Positions 53,793 to 62,291 of a stretch of 64,000 bases of DNA are shown one piece after another. Each line of letters starts with the position of its first letter. Position 1 is the first letter of the stretch. Source of the DNA: Aalborgiella sp963841045 (lineage in GTDB: Bacteria; Pseudomonadota; Gammaproteobacteria; Burkholderiales; Burkholderiaceae_C); the NCBI GenBank assembly GCA_963841045.1, contig CAWJBD010000010.1, positions 62,001 through 126,000 of the forward strand. The letters are read 5' to 3'. The notes beneath the pieces were generated by a model. It saw only the letters and a program-made list of their open reading frames with translations, had not been told where the DNA came from and ran no database searches. The position numbers were made by a program, and so were the translations under genes.

Positions 53793-55334
53793 CTAGCCTT
53801 GTGCCGCTACACGGTCCGACTTATTCTGTAACTTGTTGAGTGCACTCAGGTATGCCTTCGCCGAAGCAACCACAATATCCGGGTCGGCTCCAATGCCATT
53901 GACGACACGTCCACTGTTTTGTAATCGCACTGTGACTTCACCCTGGCTTTCGGTTGAACCACTGATGGCATTGACGGAATAAAGCACCATCTCAGCGCCG
54001 CTTTGTGCATGCGTTTCGATTGCCTTTAGTGAAGCATCGACTGGACCATTCCCAGTTGATGTGCCAGTGACTTCTTTGCCGTTGATTGTGAAAACAATCT
54101 TGGCTTGTGGCAGTTCTCCTGTTTCCGAATGCTGAGACAAAGACACGAAACTGTATTGTTCTTGTTCGTGGGAAATACTTTCATCAGAAACCAAAGACAA
54201 AATATCCTCATCGAAAATCTCACTTTTTCGATCAGCCAATTCTTTAAATTTGGCAAATGCAGTGTTGATATCTGCTTCCGATTCCAACTGCACCCCCAAA
54301 TCTTGCAAGCGTTGTTTGAAGGCATTGCGTCCACTCAATTTACCTAAAACAATTTTATTGGCAGTCCAACCCACATCCTCTGCACGCATGATTTCATAAG
54401 TGTCTCGCGCTTTAAGAACGCCGTCTTGGTGGATCCCACTGGCATGTGCAAATGCATTTGCACCGACTACGGCCTTATTGGGCTGCACTACAAAGCCAGT
54501 TGTTTGACTCACCATGCGGCTGGCCGCCACGATATGAACAGGGTCTATGTTCATGTCTAATCCAAAGTAGTCTTTTCGCGTGCGAACCGCCATCACGATT
54601 TCTTCTAAGGAGCAATTCCCCGCGCGTTCACCTAAACCATTGATAGTGCATTCCACCTGGCGTGCGCCGCCAATTTTCACGCCAGCTAATGAGTTAGCTA
54701 CAGCCATTCCTAAATCATTGTGGCAATGTACTGACCAAATGGCTTTATCACTGTTGGGTATTCGATCACGCAAAGTTTTTATGAAATTGCCATAGAGTTC
54801 AGGAACCGCGTAACCCACAGTATCGGGAACATTGATGGTGGTAGCGCCTTCTTTGATGACTGCTTCGAGCACTCGACATAAAAAATCCATATCACTGCGA
54901 TAGCCGTCTTCGGGACTGAATTCAATATCACCGATTAAGTTGCGTGCGAAGCGTACAGACTGTTTAGCTTGTTCAAGAACCTCTTCAGGTGACATTCGCA
55001 ACTTCTTTTCCATGTGCAATGGCGATGTAGCGATAAATGTATGAATACGTGCCCGATTGGCACCTTTCAAAGCCTCAGCAGCACGCGAGATGTCACGGTC
55101 ATTTGCCCGCGACAAACTACATATGGTTGAGTCTTTGATGTTGTTGGCGATTAACTGCACTGCATCAAAATCACCATTTGAGCTGGCTGCAAATCCAGCT
55201 TCAATCACATCGACTTTTAAACGCTCTAATTGACGTGCAATTCGAAGCTTTTCGTCTTTATTCATGGATGCGCCAGGCGATTGCTCGCCATCGCGCAATG
55301 TTGTGTCAAATATGATGAGCTTATCGTTAGCCAT
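53793..55334 (-). CDS. leuA: 2-isopropylmalate synthase
   Basis: This 513-residue enzyme has catalytic TIM barrel signatures IIFDTTLRDGEQSPGASM and SVHCHNDLGMAVANSLAG (metal His pair), and the C-terminal regulatory domain (EVTGTSTGNGPVDASLKAIE) that binds leucine. It condenses 2-oxoisovalerate with acetyl-CoA, the first step of leucine synthesis. ATG 55334 follows AAGGACTACAAA. The ORF extends to 55406 through the attenuator, which rules that start out. Confidence 0.96.
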   Translation of the reverse strand: MANDKLIIFDTTLRDGEQSPGASMNKDEKLRIARQLERLKVDVIEAGFAASSNGDFDAVQLIANNIKDSTICSLSRANDRDISRAAEALKGANRARIHTFIATSPLHMEKKLRMSPEEVLEQAKQSVRFARNLIGDIEFSPEDGYRSDMDFLCRVLEAVIKEGATTINVPDTVGYAVPELYGNFIKTLRDRIPNSDKAIWSVHCHNDLGMAVANSLAGVKIGGARQVECTINGLGERAGNCSLEEIVMAVRTRKDYFGLDMNIDPVHIVAASRMVSQTTGFVVQPNKAVVGANAFAHASGIHQDGVLKARDTYEIMRAEDVGWTANKIVLGKLSGRNAFKQRLQDLGVQLESEADINTAFAKFKELADRKSEIFDEDILSLVSDESISHEQEQYSFVSLSQHSETGELPQAKIVFTINGKEVTGTSTGNGPVDASLKAIETHAQSGAEMVLYSVNAISGSTESQGEVTVRLQNSGRVVNGIGADPDIVVASAKAYLSALNKLQNKSDRVAAQG

Positions 55335-55391
55335 TTTGTAGTCCTTGCAAAAATAAAACTGAAATGTATAAAGGTACGATGCAGGTAATAA

Positions 55392-55424
55392 AAAAGCCCG
55401 TTGCACTTTGGCTAACGGGCTTTT
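55392..55424 (-). terminator. leuA attenuator terminator
   Basis: On the minus strand AAAAGCCCGTT and AACGGGCTTTT form an 11-bp stem followed by TTTTTTATT. It lies between the leader peptide and leuA, 58 bp before the leuA start, as an attenuation terminator should. Confidence 0.85.
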
Positions 55425-55445
55425 AGGATTAGTGTGACGCGAGCG

Positions 55446-55502
55446 CTACTTATCCTGCCCAAAATTTGTAAGCAGCAGAGGTAGCAGCAGTTCGAATGAC
55501 AT
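55446..55502 (-). CDS. leuL: leu operon leader peptide
   Basis: An 18-codon ORF, MSFELLLPLLLTNFGQDK, with six leucine codons in seven positions (CTG CTG CTA CCT CTG CTG CTT). Ribosome stalling at these codons when charged tRNA-Leu is scarce should prevent formation of the terminator at 55392-55424 and allow leuA expression. An in-frame ATG at 55511 would add MLK. A TATAGT -10-like box lies directly upstream, so the transcript leader before the ORF would be very short. Confidence 0.75.
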   Translation of the reverse strand: MSFELLLPLLLTNFGQDK

Positions 55503-55533
55503 TTTCAACATGAATCTACTATAGCACAAAAAT

Positions 55534-56358
55534 TTATTGCCAAGCAATTCTTTTGAATTCTTGGTTTTGCAAACGCAATACTTCAGCTTTCTTGTCTTTC
55601 TTATCCAAATCCCAATCTGACAATACGATGCGCAATAAATCTGGGTTTTGTTGGGTTGGCATACTGTGATTTTGGGGCTGATGTGTGTGCCCATGTATGA
55701 GGGTTTTTGCTTGCGTGGCTACCAACCAGTCAGTGGCGGCAGAAGCATCCACATCAAATTGATAAGAGTTTTGTAACGAAACGCCAGAAATGTTGTGAGC
55801 TTGTTCACTTTGTAAACGCATCTGCCGAGCTAATTCTCTGCGTACAGTTATGGGTTTTGACAGCTGCTCATGTATCCATTCTGGTCTTCTAACCACGCTG
55901 CGATATTTCAGATACTGTGTGTCGGACAAACACAATTGATCACCATGACTCAAAAGAGTGCGTTGTCCTTGAAAGATCAGGACTGTTGGATCGTTCAACA
56001 GTGTTGCATGGCAATGCTGCATCAGTCGATTACCAATGAGAAAATCGCGATTGCCATGCATCACGTACAAATCTAATCGTTGCCCAACCGCTTGCAAGAC
56101 CTGAGCACATTGCTCTTCAAAGACAAGATCTTCTGTTTGCGCATTGATACCAGTGCGAACTACATCGTCTCCAATCCACGCTTCAAATAAATCTCCTAGG
56201 ATAAATACAGCGCTTGCAGTGGTACTTTCCATGTAGCGCATCCAAGCCAAAAAAGTTTTTGGCTGTGATTCACAGAGGTGCAAGTCCGAAATAAACTCGA
56301 CCGATTCCCAATTCGCGGGAGCTATCAACTCTTCGAATTTGGGAGTAAAAGAGGTCAT
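55534..56358 (-). CDS. lpxH: UDP-2,3-diacylglucosamine diphosphatase
   Basis: This 274-residue calcineurin-like phosphoesterase has metal-binding motifs FISDLHL, GDLFEAWIGDD, MHGNRDF and HGHTHQP. It makes lipid X in lipid A synthesis. Encoded just after ppiB with an 11-bp gap, so probably the last gene of the cyclophilin transcript. Intact. Confidence 0.94.
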   Translation of the reverse strand: MTSFTPKFEELIAPANWESVEFISDLHLCESQPKTFLAWMRYMESTTASAVFILGDLFEAWIGDDVVRTGINAQTEDLVFEEQCAQVLQAVGQRLDLYVMHGNRDFLIGNRLMQHCHATLLNDPTVLIFQGQRTLLSHGDQLCLSDTQYLKYRSVVRRPEWIHEQLSKPITVRRELARQMRLQSEQAHNISGVSLQNSYQFDVDASAATDWLVATQAKTLIHGHTHQPQNHSMPTQQNPDLLRIVLSDWDLDKKDKKAEVLRLQNQEFKRIAWQ

Positions 56359-56369
56359 GCAAGTTGAAA

Positions 56370-56876
56370 TTAAAGGGCAACGGCTTTTGCTATGACGACA
56401 TCGTCTTTAGGAACATCATCGTGAAACCCTTTGCGTCCTGTTGAAACAGTTTTGATTTTGTCAACAACATCGGTGCCAGCAACAACTTTCCCGAATACGG
56501 CATACCCCCAACCTGACGCAGTGGGAGCAGTGTGGTTTAAAAATCCATTGTCAGCAACATTGATAAAAAATTGCGCAGTTGCTGAGTGAGGGTCGCCAGT
56601 TCTTGCCATGGCAACAGTGTAGTTTGAATTCTTCAAACCGTTATTTGCTTCATTGACGATAGGAGCTGTACATGACTTTTGTGTCATACCAGGCTCAAAA
56701 CCGCCACCCTGAATCATGAAACCGGGGATGACACGGTGAAAAACTGTGTTGTTGTAATGCCCTTGATTCACATAGCTCAAAAAATTGGCAACAGATTTGG
56801 GTGCCTTGTCTTGATCAAGTTCTAAGGTGATAACACCATAACCTGTAATGTGAAGTTCGACTTGTGGATTGCTCAT
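56370..56876 (-). CDS. ppiB: Cytoplasmic peptidyl-prolyl cis-trans isomerase B
   Basis: This 168-residue cyclophilin lacks a signal peptide. Active-site residues are in VFHRVIPGFMIQGGGFEPG, AMARTGDPHSATAQFFIN and GYAVFGKVVAGTDVVD. It speeds proline isomerisation during folding in the cytosol. It pairs with the exported paralogue encoded 67 bp upstream. Confidence 0.95.
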   Translation of the reverse strand: MSNPQVELHITGYGVITLELDQDKAPKSVANFLSYVNQGHYNNTVFHRVIPGFMIQGGGFEPGMTQKSCTAPIVNEANNGLKNSNYTVAMARTGDPHSATAQFFINVADNGFLNHTAPTASGWGYAVFGKVVAGTDVVDKIKTVSTGRKGFHDDVPKDDVVIAKAVAL

Positions 56877-56943
56877 GGATCGCCTTTAGGTTAATTGAAA
56901 GAAAAATGGATGATTTGAAAAATTGAATTTTTACACGGAGGCG

Positions 56944-57657
56944 TTATTTGATAACGATTGCGGAATTGATCACAATGGGTGTTTTGGGTACATCGCTAGG
57001 AAAAGGGCCTCCAGCACCCGTAGGTGTTGATTTCATCTTCATGATCACATCCATGCCTTCAACCACTTTGCCAAATACGGTATAGCCAAACAGCTGAGGC
57101 GATGATACCAATTGGTTGCGAGGTACATTTTTGTATGTCTTGTTTTGGTATTCAAAAACCGGAACTGGGTCGCCTGGAGGTATCGGTGTAGGGTCTAAAA
57201 AAGCATTGTCTTTTACGTTGATAAAAAATTGCGCAGTGGCGGATTGCGGATCATTTGTCCGCGCCATCGCCAACGTACCAACCACATTTTTTAAACCGCC
57301 TTTTGCAATGGCATCTTGACCTTCATGCACAACGGGCTGGCGTGTCTTTTTTTCAGAGTATGTAGAGTCAAATCCACCACCTTGCACCATAAAGTTGTCA
57401 ATGACACGGTGAAAAACAGTACCGTCGTAATGCTTGTCATTCACATACTGCAAAAAATTAGCCACAGTTTTAGGTGTTTTTGCAGGATACAACTCAACAG
57501 TGAATGCGCCCATGGTCGTTTTAAATTGCACGCGTGGCAGTGTTTCAGCTTGCACGTTGGCAGTGATGATTGCAGCAGATACAAATACTGCAAAAACAAT
57601 TCCTGTTTTGTTGATCAGTTTAGTCGGTGAAAACTTTGCAAAGAAAGACGCAAACAT
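56944..57657 (-). CDS. ppiA: Periplasmic peptidyl-prolyl cis-trans isomerase
   Basis: This cyclophilin of about 237 residues has an N-terminal signal (GIVFAVFVSAAIITANVQA). VFHRVIDNFMVQGGGFDS, MARTNDPQSATAQFFINV and GYTVFGKVVEGMDVI form the catalytic core. The start ATG 57657 shares one base with the stop of the L,D-transpeptidase gene (TGATG), so translation is likely coupled. It would act on folding in the envelope. Confidence 0.92.
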   Translation of the reverse strand: MFASFFAKFSPTKLINKTGIVFAVFVSAAIITANVQAETLPRVQFKTTMGAFTVELYPAKTPKTVANFLQYVNDKHYDGTVFHRVIDNFMVQGGGFDSTYSEKKTRQPVVHEGQDAIAKGGLKNVVGTLAMARTNDPQSATAQFFINVKDNAFLDPTPIPPGDPVPVFEYQNKTYKNVPRNQLVSSPQLFGYTVFGKVVEGMDVIMKMKSTPTGAGGPFPSDVPKTPIVINSAIVIK

Positions 57658-58895
57658 CAAATAACTCCTTCAAAAAATATTTTCCAAGTTTTACCTTCGC
57701 GTGTCCAATATTGTCGTTTTGTTTTTCCTGATTTAGCTTTATCTGCCAACTCATCAAATGTCACAACCATGGTGTCGGCTTTATCTACCCAGCGAATCAT
57801 TGATAATTCAGAAAGAGAAATATGGCTTCCCTTATTTTTAGCAACTTCTTCACCTAAAACGCTTGCCCATTGAACAAGATTTTTATCGTAGCTGCTGAAA
57901 TCATTCGAATAAAACCCCATTAATTTGTCGAAATCAGCGTTCGATTTGGCTAGTCGCCAATTTTGTAAGGATTCAACAAATTGCAATTCCTCTGGTTTTT
58001 GTCCAGTCTTTTGAACCCATTCTAGTTTTTCGGAAATAACCACAGGCGTGGTACGAATACTGACTTCTTTTAGTAAATAATTTAAATCTGGATTGGCCAG
58101 AACAACACAGCCATCTGATGCTTTTGGTGCACGCGAGAATTGATTTGAAGGTGTGCCGTGCAACCAAATGCCGCTGCCAGTCTTACCGCGTCGAGTGTCA
58201 AGTGGATTGGGGTAGTTGATGGGCAGTGCCCCGGTTCCATAGAGATCTTTCAGTGATTTGGGATTGAGACTGCTTGTGATGAAATAAACACCAAGTGGCG
58301 TACGCTGGTCACCTTCAAGTGATTTCTCAACTCCTAATTTACCTACTGAGATGTAAAAATCCGCAATCAAACGCAATTGTGAATTGTCATTCTTGAACAA
58401 ATACAAGCGAGAGCGTGAGGTATCTACGGCGATGGCGTGCTTATTGCGCTTAGATAAAGTCAGGAATTGTGAGGGAATGCTGTCCGCTGGTGGGCGTTCT
58501 TTTAAAGCTTTGATGCGTTGCAGAGATTCTTCGCGCAAATCGTTGAGCTCAGGCGTAGATGTATTCGGTACATCGCCCAGTTTTTGCAAAGGCCGAATCA
58601 AGCTGCTCAATAAATCGCCTTGCACCAAATGTGCCAACTGAAAATTAGGAAACGCTTTGACCAATTTTTCAGATGCCGCTAGGGCTTGCCGAGTTTTACC
58701 AGCACCAATGAGTGAGTAAATGTAGATGAGTTGCGCTTCAGCCTGTGAATCTTGTCTTAAGAGGGATGGGCTTGTTGTGGTTTTTGTTATGCCTTGCTGC
58801 CGATCTTTGGCATTAGAGATTGGCGAAAAGCAAAGCAAACTCCCTATCAGCAAGATTGAAAGTAGATCGTCAAATCTGTACAGCAATCTGCCCAA
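57657..58895 (-). CDS. L,D-transpeptidase (YkuD) with C-terminal NTF2-like domain
   Basis: This 412-residue exported protein has an N-terminal helix (LLSILLIGSLLCFSP) and a TPR-like region. The YkuD catalytic core has HGTP and APKASDGCVVL, with the active-site Cys in SDGC. The C-terminal part (NWRLAKSNADFDKLMGFYSN) resembles the NTF2-like module of Cds6-type proteins. It should form or edit peptidoglycan cross-links or anchor proteins. The start is TTG 58895, decided by CGGAG nine bases upstream. No suitable ATG exists. Confidence 0.88.
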   Translation of the reverse strand: MGRLLYRFDDLLSILLIGSLLCFSPISNAKDRQQGITKTTTSPSLLRQDSQAEAQLIYIYSLIGAGKTRQALAASEKLVKAFPNFQLAHLVQGDLLSSLIRPLQKLGDVPNTSTPELNDLREESLQRIKALKERPPADSIPSQFLTLSKRNKHAIAVDTSRSRLYLFKNDNSQLRLIADFYISVGKLGVEKSLEGDQRTPLGVYFITSSLNPKSLKDLYGTGALPINYPNPLDTRRGKTGSGIWLHGTPSNQFSRAPKASDGCVVLANPDLNYLLKEVSIRTTPVVISEKLEWVQKTGQKPEELQFVESLQNWRLAKSNADFDKLMGFYSNDFSSYDKNLVQWASVLGEEVAKNKGSHISLSELSMIRWVDKADTMVVTFDELADKAKSGKTKRQYWTREGKTWKIFFEGVI

Positions 58896-58952
58896 GTGAA
58901 AACTCCGTGTTAAGTAGCTATTGAATGGTATTAAGAAAGCTCAAAAATACAA

Positions 58953-58974
58953 AAAGACCCCAGTGGGGGTCTTT
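58953..58974 (-). terminator. Intrinsic terminator between TPR and L,D-transpeptidase genes
   Basis: AAAGACCCC and GGGGTCTTT pair over 9 bp around a short loop. On the minus strand it is followed by TTTTTGTATTTTT, so it ends the TPR gene transcript. Confidence 0.85.
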
Positions 58975-59020
58975 CATTTTAGAAACTGAAACAGATTATA
59001 AGGGGATCGACTCTCGCGAT

Positions 59021-60043
59021 TTAACCACCAGTCACTTCTTTAATGATGTACCATTTTTGTCCCGCTTTAGCGAGTGTTAAAGTTTTGGTACTTGATGTCG
59101 AAAGCGAATCGGCGTCATAAGCTTGACGGAATTTGGCTGTTGCCGTGTCGCCATTCACATTGGTTTTAAGATTGCTGATTTTGACACTGATGCGTGATTT
59201 GCCAACAATACGGTCACGACGTTCTTCTTCCCATGCTTTGCGTGAAAGACCTTTTGGGGGATCAAAACTCTTGCCGTAGGCAGCCAAATAATTTTTCATA
59301 TCTTTGCTGGCCCAAGCTTTAGCCCAAGCTTGAACGGTTTGCTCGATTTGCTCTGCCGCTTCTTGGTTTGCATTTGGTGCGGCTGGTGTCGCAGTTGCAG
59401 CAGGCGGTTTGGCAGCTGGTGCGGTAGCGGGTGTTGCGGCTGCAGTTACTACAGGCGCAGCGGGTGTGACTGATGCGGGTACAGGTGCTTTTGCAACATT
59501 CGGGTTTTGACCTTTGGCTGTTGGCGAAAACAGTTCACGAATCAAAGACAATTTAGGTTGCAAGGTGTTGCTTGCACCGCCCATTTGCAGCGCTTTGGTG
59601 TAAGCTTGGCTTGCCAAATTGGCATAAATGTCACCCAAATTTTCATGTGCAGTTGAATAACTTGGATTGGTTCGAATGGCCATTTCCAACGCAGCACGTG
59701 CTTTGTCATATTGACCTTGACTGGCATGTAGGACAGCTAAATTGTTGTAAGGCTCAGGTAGCTCTGGATAATCATCAATGAGCTTGGTAAATGTGCTGAT
59801 GGCATCACTGGGTTTGCCCATTTCGGTTTGAATCACGCCTTTCAGAAAACGCATTTGCGCATCGCGTGGTTTACTGCTAAGTGACTGTTCAACTTTGGCC
59901 AGCGCTTGCGCTTGTTTGCCGGACTTGAGCAGTTGGTTGACCTCATCAAGGTCATTGCTTTGTGCTTGAGCAGAAAAGAGCATGGCCGACAATGCCAAAA
60001 AGCAAGTCAAATGACGAAGTTGAAAAAATTGAGAGCGACGCAT
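59021..60043 (-). CDS. Exported TPR protein with Cds6/NTF2-like C-terminal domain
   Basis: This 340-residue protein has a signal peptide (LRHLTCFLALSAMLFSAQAQ). Several tetratricopeptide units follow (ALAKVEQSLSSKPRDAQMRF, AISTFTKLIDDYPELPEPYN, ARAALEMAIRTNPSYSTAHE). After a long Ala/Pro/Thr-rich linker comes an NTF2-like domain (VQAWAKAWASKDMKNYLAAY and WYIIKEV). ATG 60043 has GGAG 15 bases upstream and is preferred to the frame opening at 60070. The C-terminal module matches the type on the adjacent L,D-transpeptidase, suggesting a shared envelope partner (inference). Confidence 0.82.
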   Translation of the reverse strand: MRRSQFFQLRHLTCFLALSAMLFSAQAQSNDLDEVNQLLKSGKQAQALAKVEQSLSSKPRDAQMRFLKGVIQTEMGKPSDAISTFTKLIDDYPELPEPYNNLAVLHASQGQYDKARAALEMAIRTNPSYSTAHENLGDIYANLASQAYTKALQMGGASNTLQPKLSLIRELFSPTAKGQNPNVAKAPVPASVTPAAPVVTAAATPATAPAAKPPAATATPAAPNANQEAAEQIEQTVQAWAKAWASKDMKNYLAAYGKSFDPPKGLSRKAWEEERRDRIVGKSRISVKISNLKTNVNGDTATAKFRQAYDADSLSTSSTKTLTLAKAGQKWYIIKEVTGG

Positions 60044-60157
60044 TTTTGATAATCTCCAGCAATCAAGCAAACGGTTAAACTTATTATCAATTGTAGCTGT
60101 TCAAGTGACACTCTGAACAGGTCTATTACATATTTAACTTTCAGTAAAATCAATCCC

Positions 60158-61546
60158 ATGAGTTTGCGCATCTACAACACCCTGTCTCGTGACATAGAAA
60201 CTTTTAAACCGATTGATCCAAATCACGTGCGCATGTACGTGTGTGGCATGACCATCTATGACTTGTGCCACATTGGTCATGCCCGCATGATGATGGCGTT
60301 TGATGTGATACAGCGTTGGTTGAAAGTCAGTGGCTACAAGGTTATCTACGTGCGAAATATCACAGATATTGACGACAAAATTATCAAACGTGCTTTGGAG
60401 CGCGGTATCACCATACGCGCATTGACCGACGAGATGATTGCCGCCATGCACCAAGACATTGGCGCACTGCATATTGAAACGCCAACACATGAGCCCAGAG
60501 CGACAGAATATGTGCCGCAAATGCTTGATCTGATTTCTAAATTAGCGCACAAAGGCTTGGCTTACCAAGCGCCCAGTGGCGATGTGAATTTTTCTGTACG
60601 GCAATTTCCAGGCTACGGTAAGTTATCTGGCAAATCGGTTGATGAATTGCGTGCTGGCGAACGTGTGGCGGTACAAGACGACAAAGCTGATCCGCTCGAT
60701 TTTGTACTGTGGAAAGCTGCCAAACCTGCTGAGCCTGATGATGCGAAATGGGACAGCAACTATGGCGCAGGCCGCCCAGGCTGGCACATTGAGTGTTCAG
60801 CCATGAGCTGTGCATTGTTGGGCGAGACCTTTGACATTCACGGTGGTGGTGCAGATTTGCAATTTCCACACCATGAAAATGAGATAGCCCAAAGTGAAGG
60901 AGCGACAGGAAAGCCATTGGCGAATTATTGGATTCACAATGGTTTTGTGCGCGTGGACAACGAGAAAATGTCCAAAAGTTTGGGCAATTTTTTCACGATA
61001 CGTGAAGTGTTGGCGAAGTACGACCCTGAAACGGTACGTTTCTTTATTGTTCGTGTGCACTACCGAACCGCTTTGAATTACAGCGATGCTCATTTGAATG
61101 ACGCACGTGCCGCGTTGAAACGTCTGTATACCGCGCTCGATTTGGTAAAGCCCGATCGCCTGGCGACAGAGGCCATTGATTGGTCCAACCCTTATGCCGC
61201 ACGTTTCAAAGCCGCCATGGACGAAGATTTTGGCACGCCCGAGGCGATTGCCGTGCTGTTTGATTTGGCGGCGCAAGTCAACGTCAGTAAATCAACGCAA
61301 CTGGCTGGTTTGTTGAAAGCACTGGGGGGCTGTTTGGGCTTGTTGCAAAGCACACCCAGTTTGTTTTTGCAAGCTGGTGCAAAAACTGGACTTGACGAAG
61401 CAGCGATTCAAGCTAACATTCAAGCGCGTGCTGACGCCAAGCAAGCGAAAAACTTCGCATTGGCGGATGAAATCCGCAAAACATTGCTCGCACAAGGCAT
61501 TGTTCTCAAAGATTCTCCAACTGGCACAACATGGGAAGCGGCATGA
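60158..61546 (+). CDS. cysS: Cysteinyl-tRNA synthetase
   Basis: This 462-residue class I synthetase has zinc and cysteine-binding VCGMTIYDLCHIGHAR (with the HIGH motif), GWHIECSAMSCALLG, FPHHENEIAQSEG and the KMSKS motif in NEKMSKSLGNFFTIR. It charges tRNA-Cys. It is divergent from the TPR gene. Intact. Confidence 0.97.
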   Translation: MSLRIYNTLSRDIETFKPIDPNHVRMYVCGMTIYDLCHIGHARMMMAFDVIQRWLKVSGYKVIYVRNITDIDDKIIKRALERGITIRALTDEMIAAMHQDIGALHIETPTHEPRATEYVPQMLDLISKLAHKGLAYQAPSGDVNFSVRQFPGYGKLSGKSVDELRAGERVAVQDDKADPLDFVLWKAAKPAEPDDAKWDSNYGAGRPGWHIECSAMSCALLGETFDIHGGGADLQFPHHENEIAQSEGATGKPLANYWIHNGFVRVDNEKMSKSLGNFFTIREVLAKYDPETVRFFIVRVHYRTALNYSDAHLNDARAALKRLYTALDLVKPDRLATEAIDWSNPYAARFKAAMDEDFGTPEAIAVLFDLAAQVNVSKSTQLAGLLKALGGCLGLLQSTPSLFLQAGAKTGLDEAAIQANIQARADAKQAKNFALADEIRKTLLAQGIVLKDSPTGTTWEAA

Positions 61547-61574
61547 TGTTTTGGGTAAAATATATGAAAAATTG

Positions 61575-61623
61575 GGCTGTAGCCGGCGTATTTATTGCCT
61601 ATTGTGCTATTAAATGTGTAGCA
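61575..61623 (-). repeat. Dispersed palindromic repeat, copy D
   Basis: Plus-strand GGCTGTAGCCGGCGTATTTA, TTGCCTATTG, then TGCTATTAAATGTGTAGCA. On the minus strand it matches copy A closely. It lies between cysS and alkA. Confidence 0.8.
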
Positions 61624-61643
61624 TAAGTGCGATTTGATAATTT

Positions 61644-62264
61644 ATGACAGTTCCAGAATATTGGCAAGAAGCCTGCAAACATTTAGGAAAGAAAGACCGC
61701 GTCATGAAGCGCTTGATTGCGCAATTTCCTGACGTCAGTTTGAGCACCCGTGGAGACGCATTCACCACCTTGGCGCGCAGCATTGTGGGGCAACAAATTT
61801 CGGTGAAGGCAGCCCAAACGGTTTGGGACAGATTCGAAAAGTTGCCGAAAAAAATGCTGCCAAAGAACGTGCTGAAACTGAAAGTGGATGACATGCGGGC
61901 AGCGGGCTTGAGCGCACGCAAGGTTGAATACTTGGTGGACTTGGCACTGCACTTTGATTCAGGCAGTTTGAACAGCCAATCATTGGAGAGTATGGATGAT
62001 GAAGCCATCATTGCGGAATTGGTTGCCATTAGAGGCATAGGACGTTGGACGGCTGAAATGTTTTTAATGTTTCATTTGATGCGCCCCAATGTTTTGCCAC
62101 TTGATGACATTGGACTCATCAATGGCATTAGCAAAACATACTTTTCAGGTGAAAAAGTCAGCCGCAACGAGGTGCGTGAAGTGGCTGCCGCTTGGGCACC
62201 ATTTTGCACCGTGGCCACATGGTACATCTGGCGGTCATTAGACCCTTTGCCAGTAGCTTATTAA
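61644..62264 (+). CDS. alkA: DNA-3-methyladenine glycosylase II
   Basis: This 206-residue HhH-GPD glycosylase has the helix-hairpin-helix ELVAIRGIGRWTAEMFLMF and catalytic Asp in NVLPLDDIGLINGI. SIVGQQISVKAAQTVWDRF is the usual N-terminal helix pair. It removes alkylated purines in base-excision repair. It lacks the N-terminal extension and Ada domain of E. coli AlkA, as is normal for the short bacterial form. It follows cysS. Confidence 0.92.
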   Translation: MTVPEYWQEACKHLGKKDRVMKRLIAQFPDVSLSTRGDAFTTLARSIVGQQISVKAAQTVWDRFEKLPKKMLPKNVLKLKVDDMRAAGLSARKVEYLVDLALHFDSGSLNSQSLESMDDEAIIAELVAIRGIGRWTAEMFLMFHLMRPNVLPLDDIGLINGISKTYFSGEKVSRNEVREVAAAWAPFCTVATWYIWRSLDPLPVAY

Positions 62265-62291
62265 GTGATTGCAACTAGCATGTGTCTGAGC

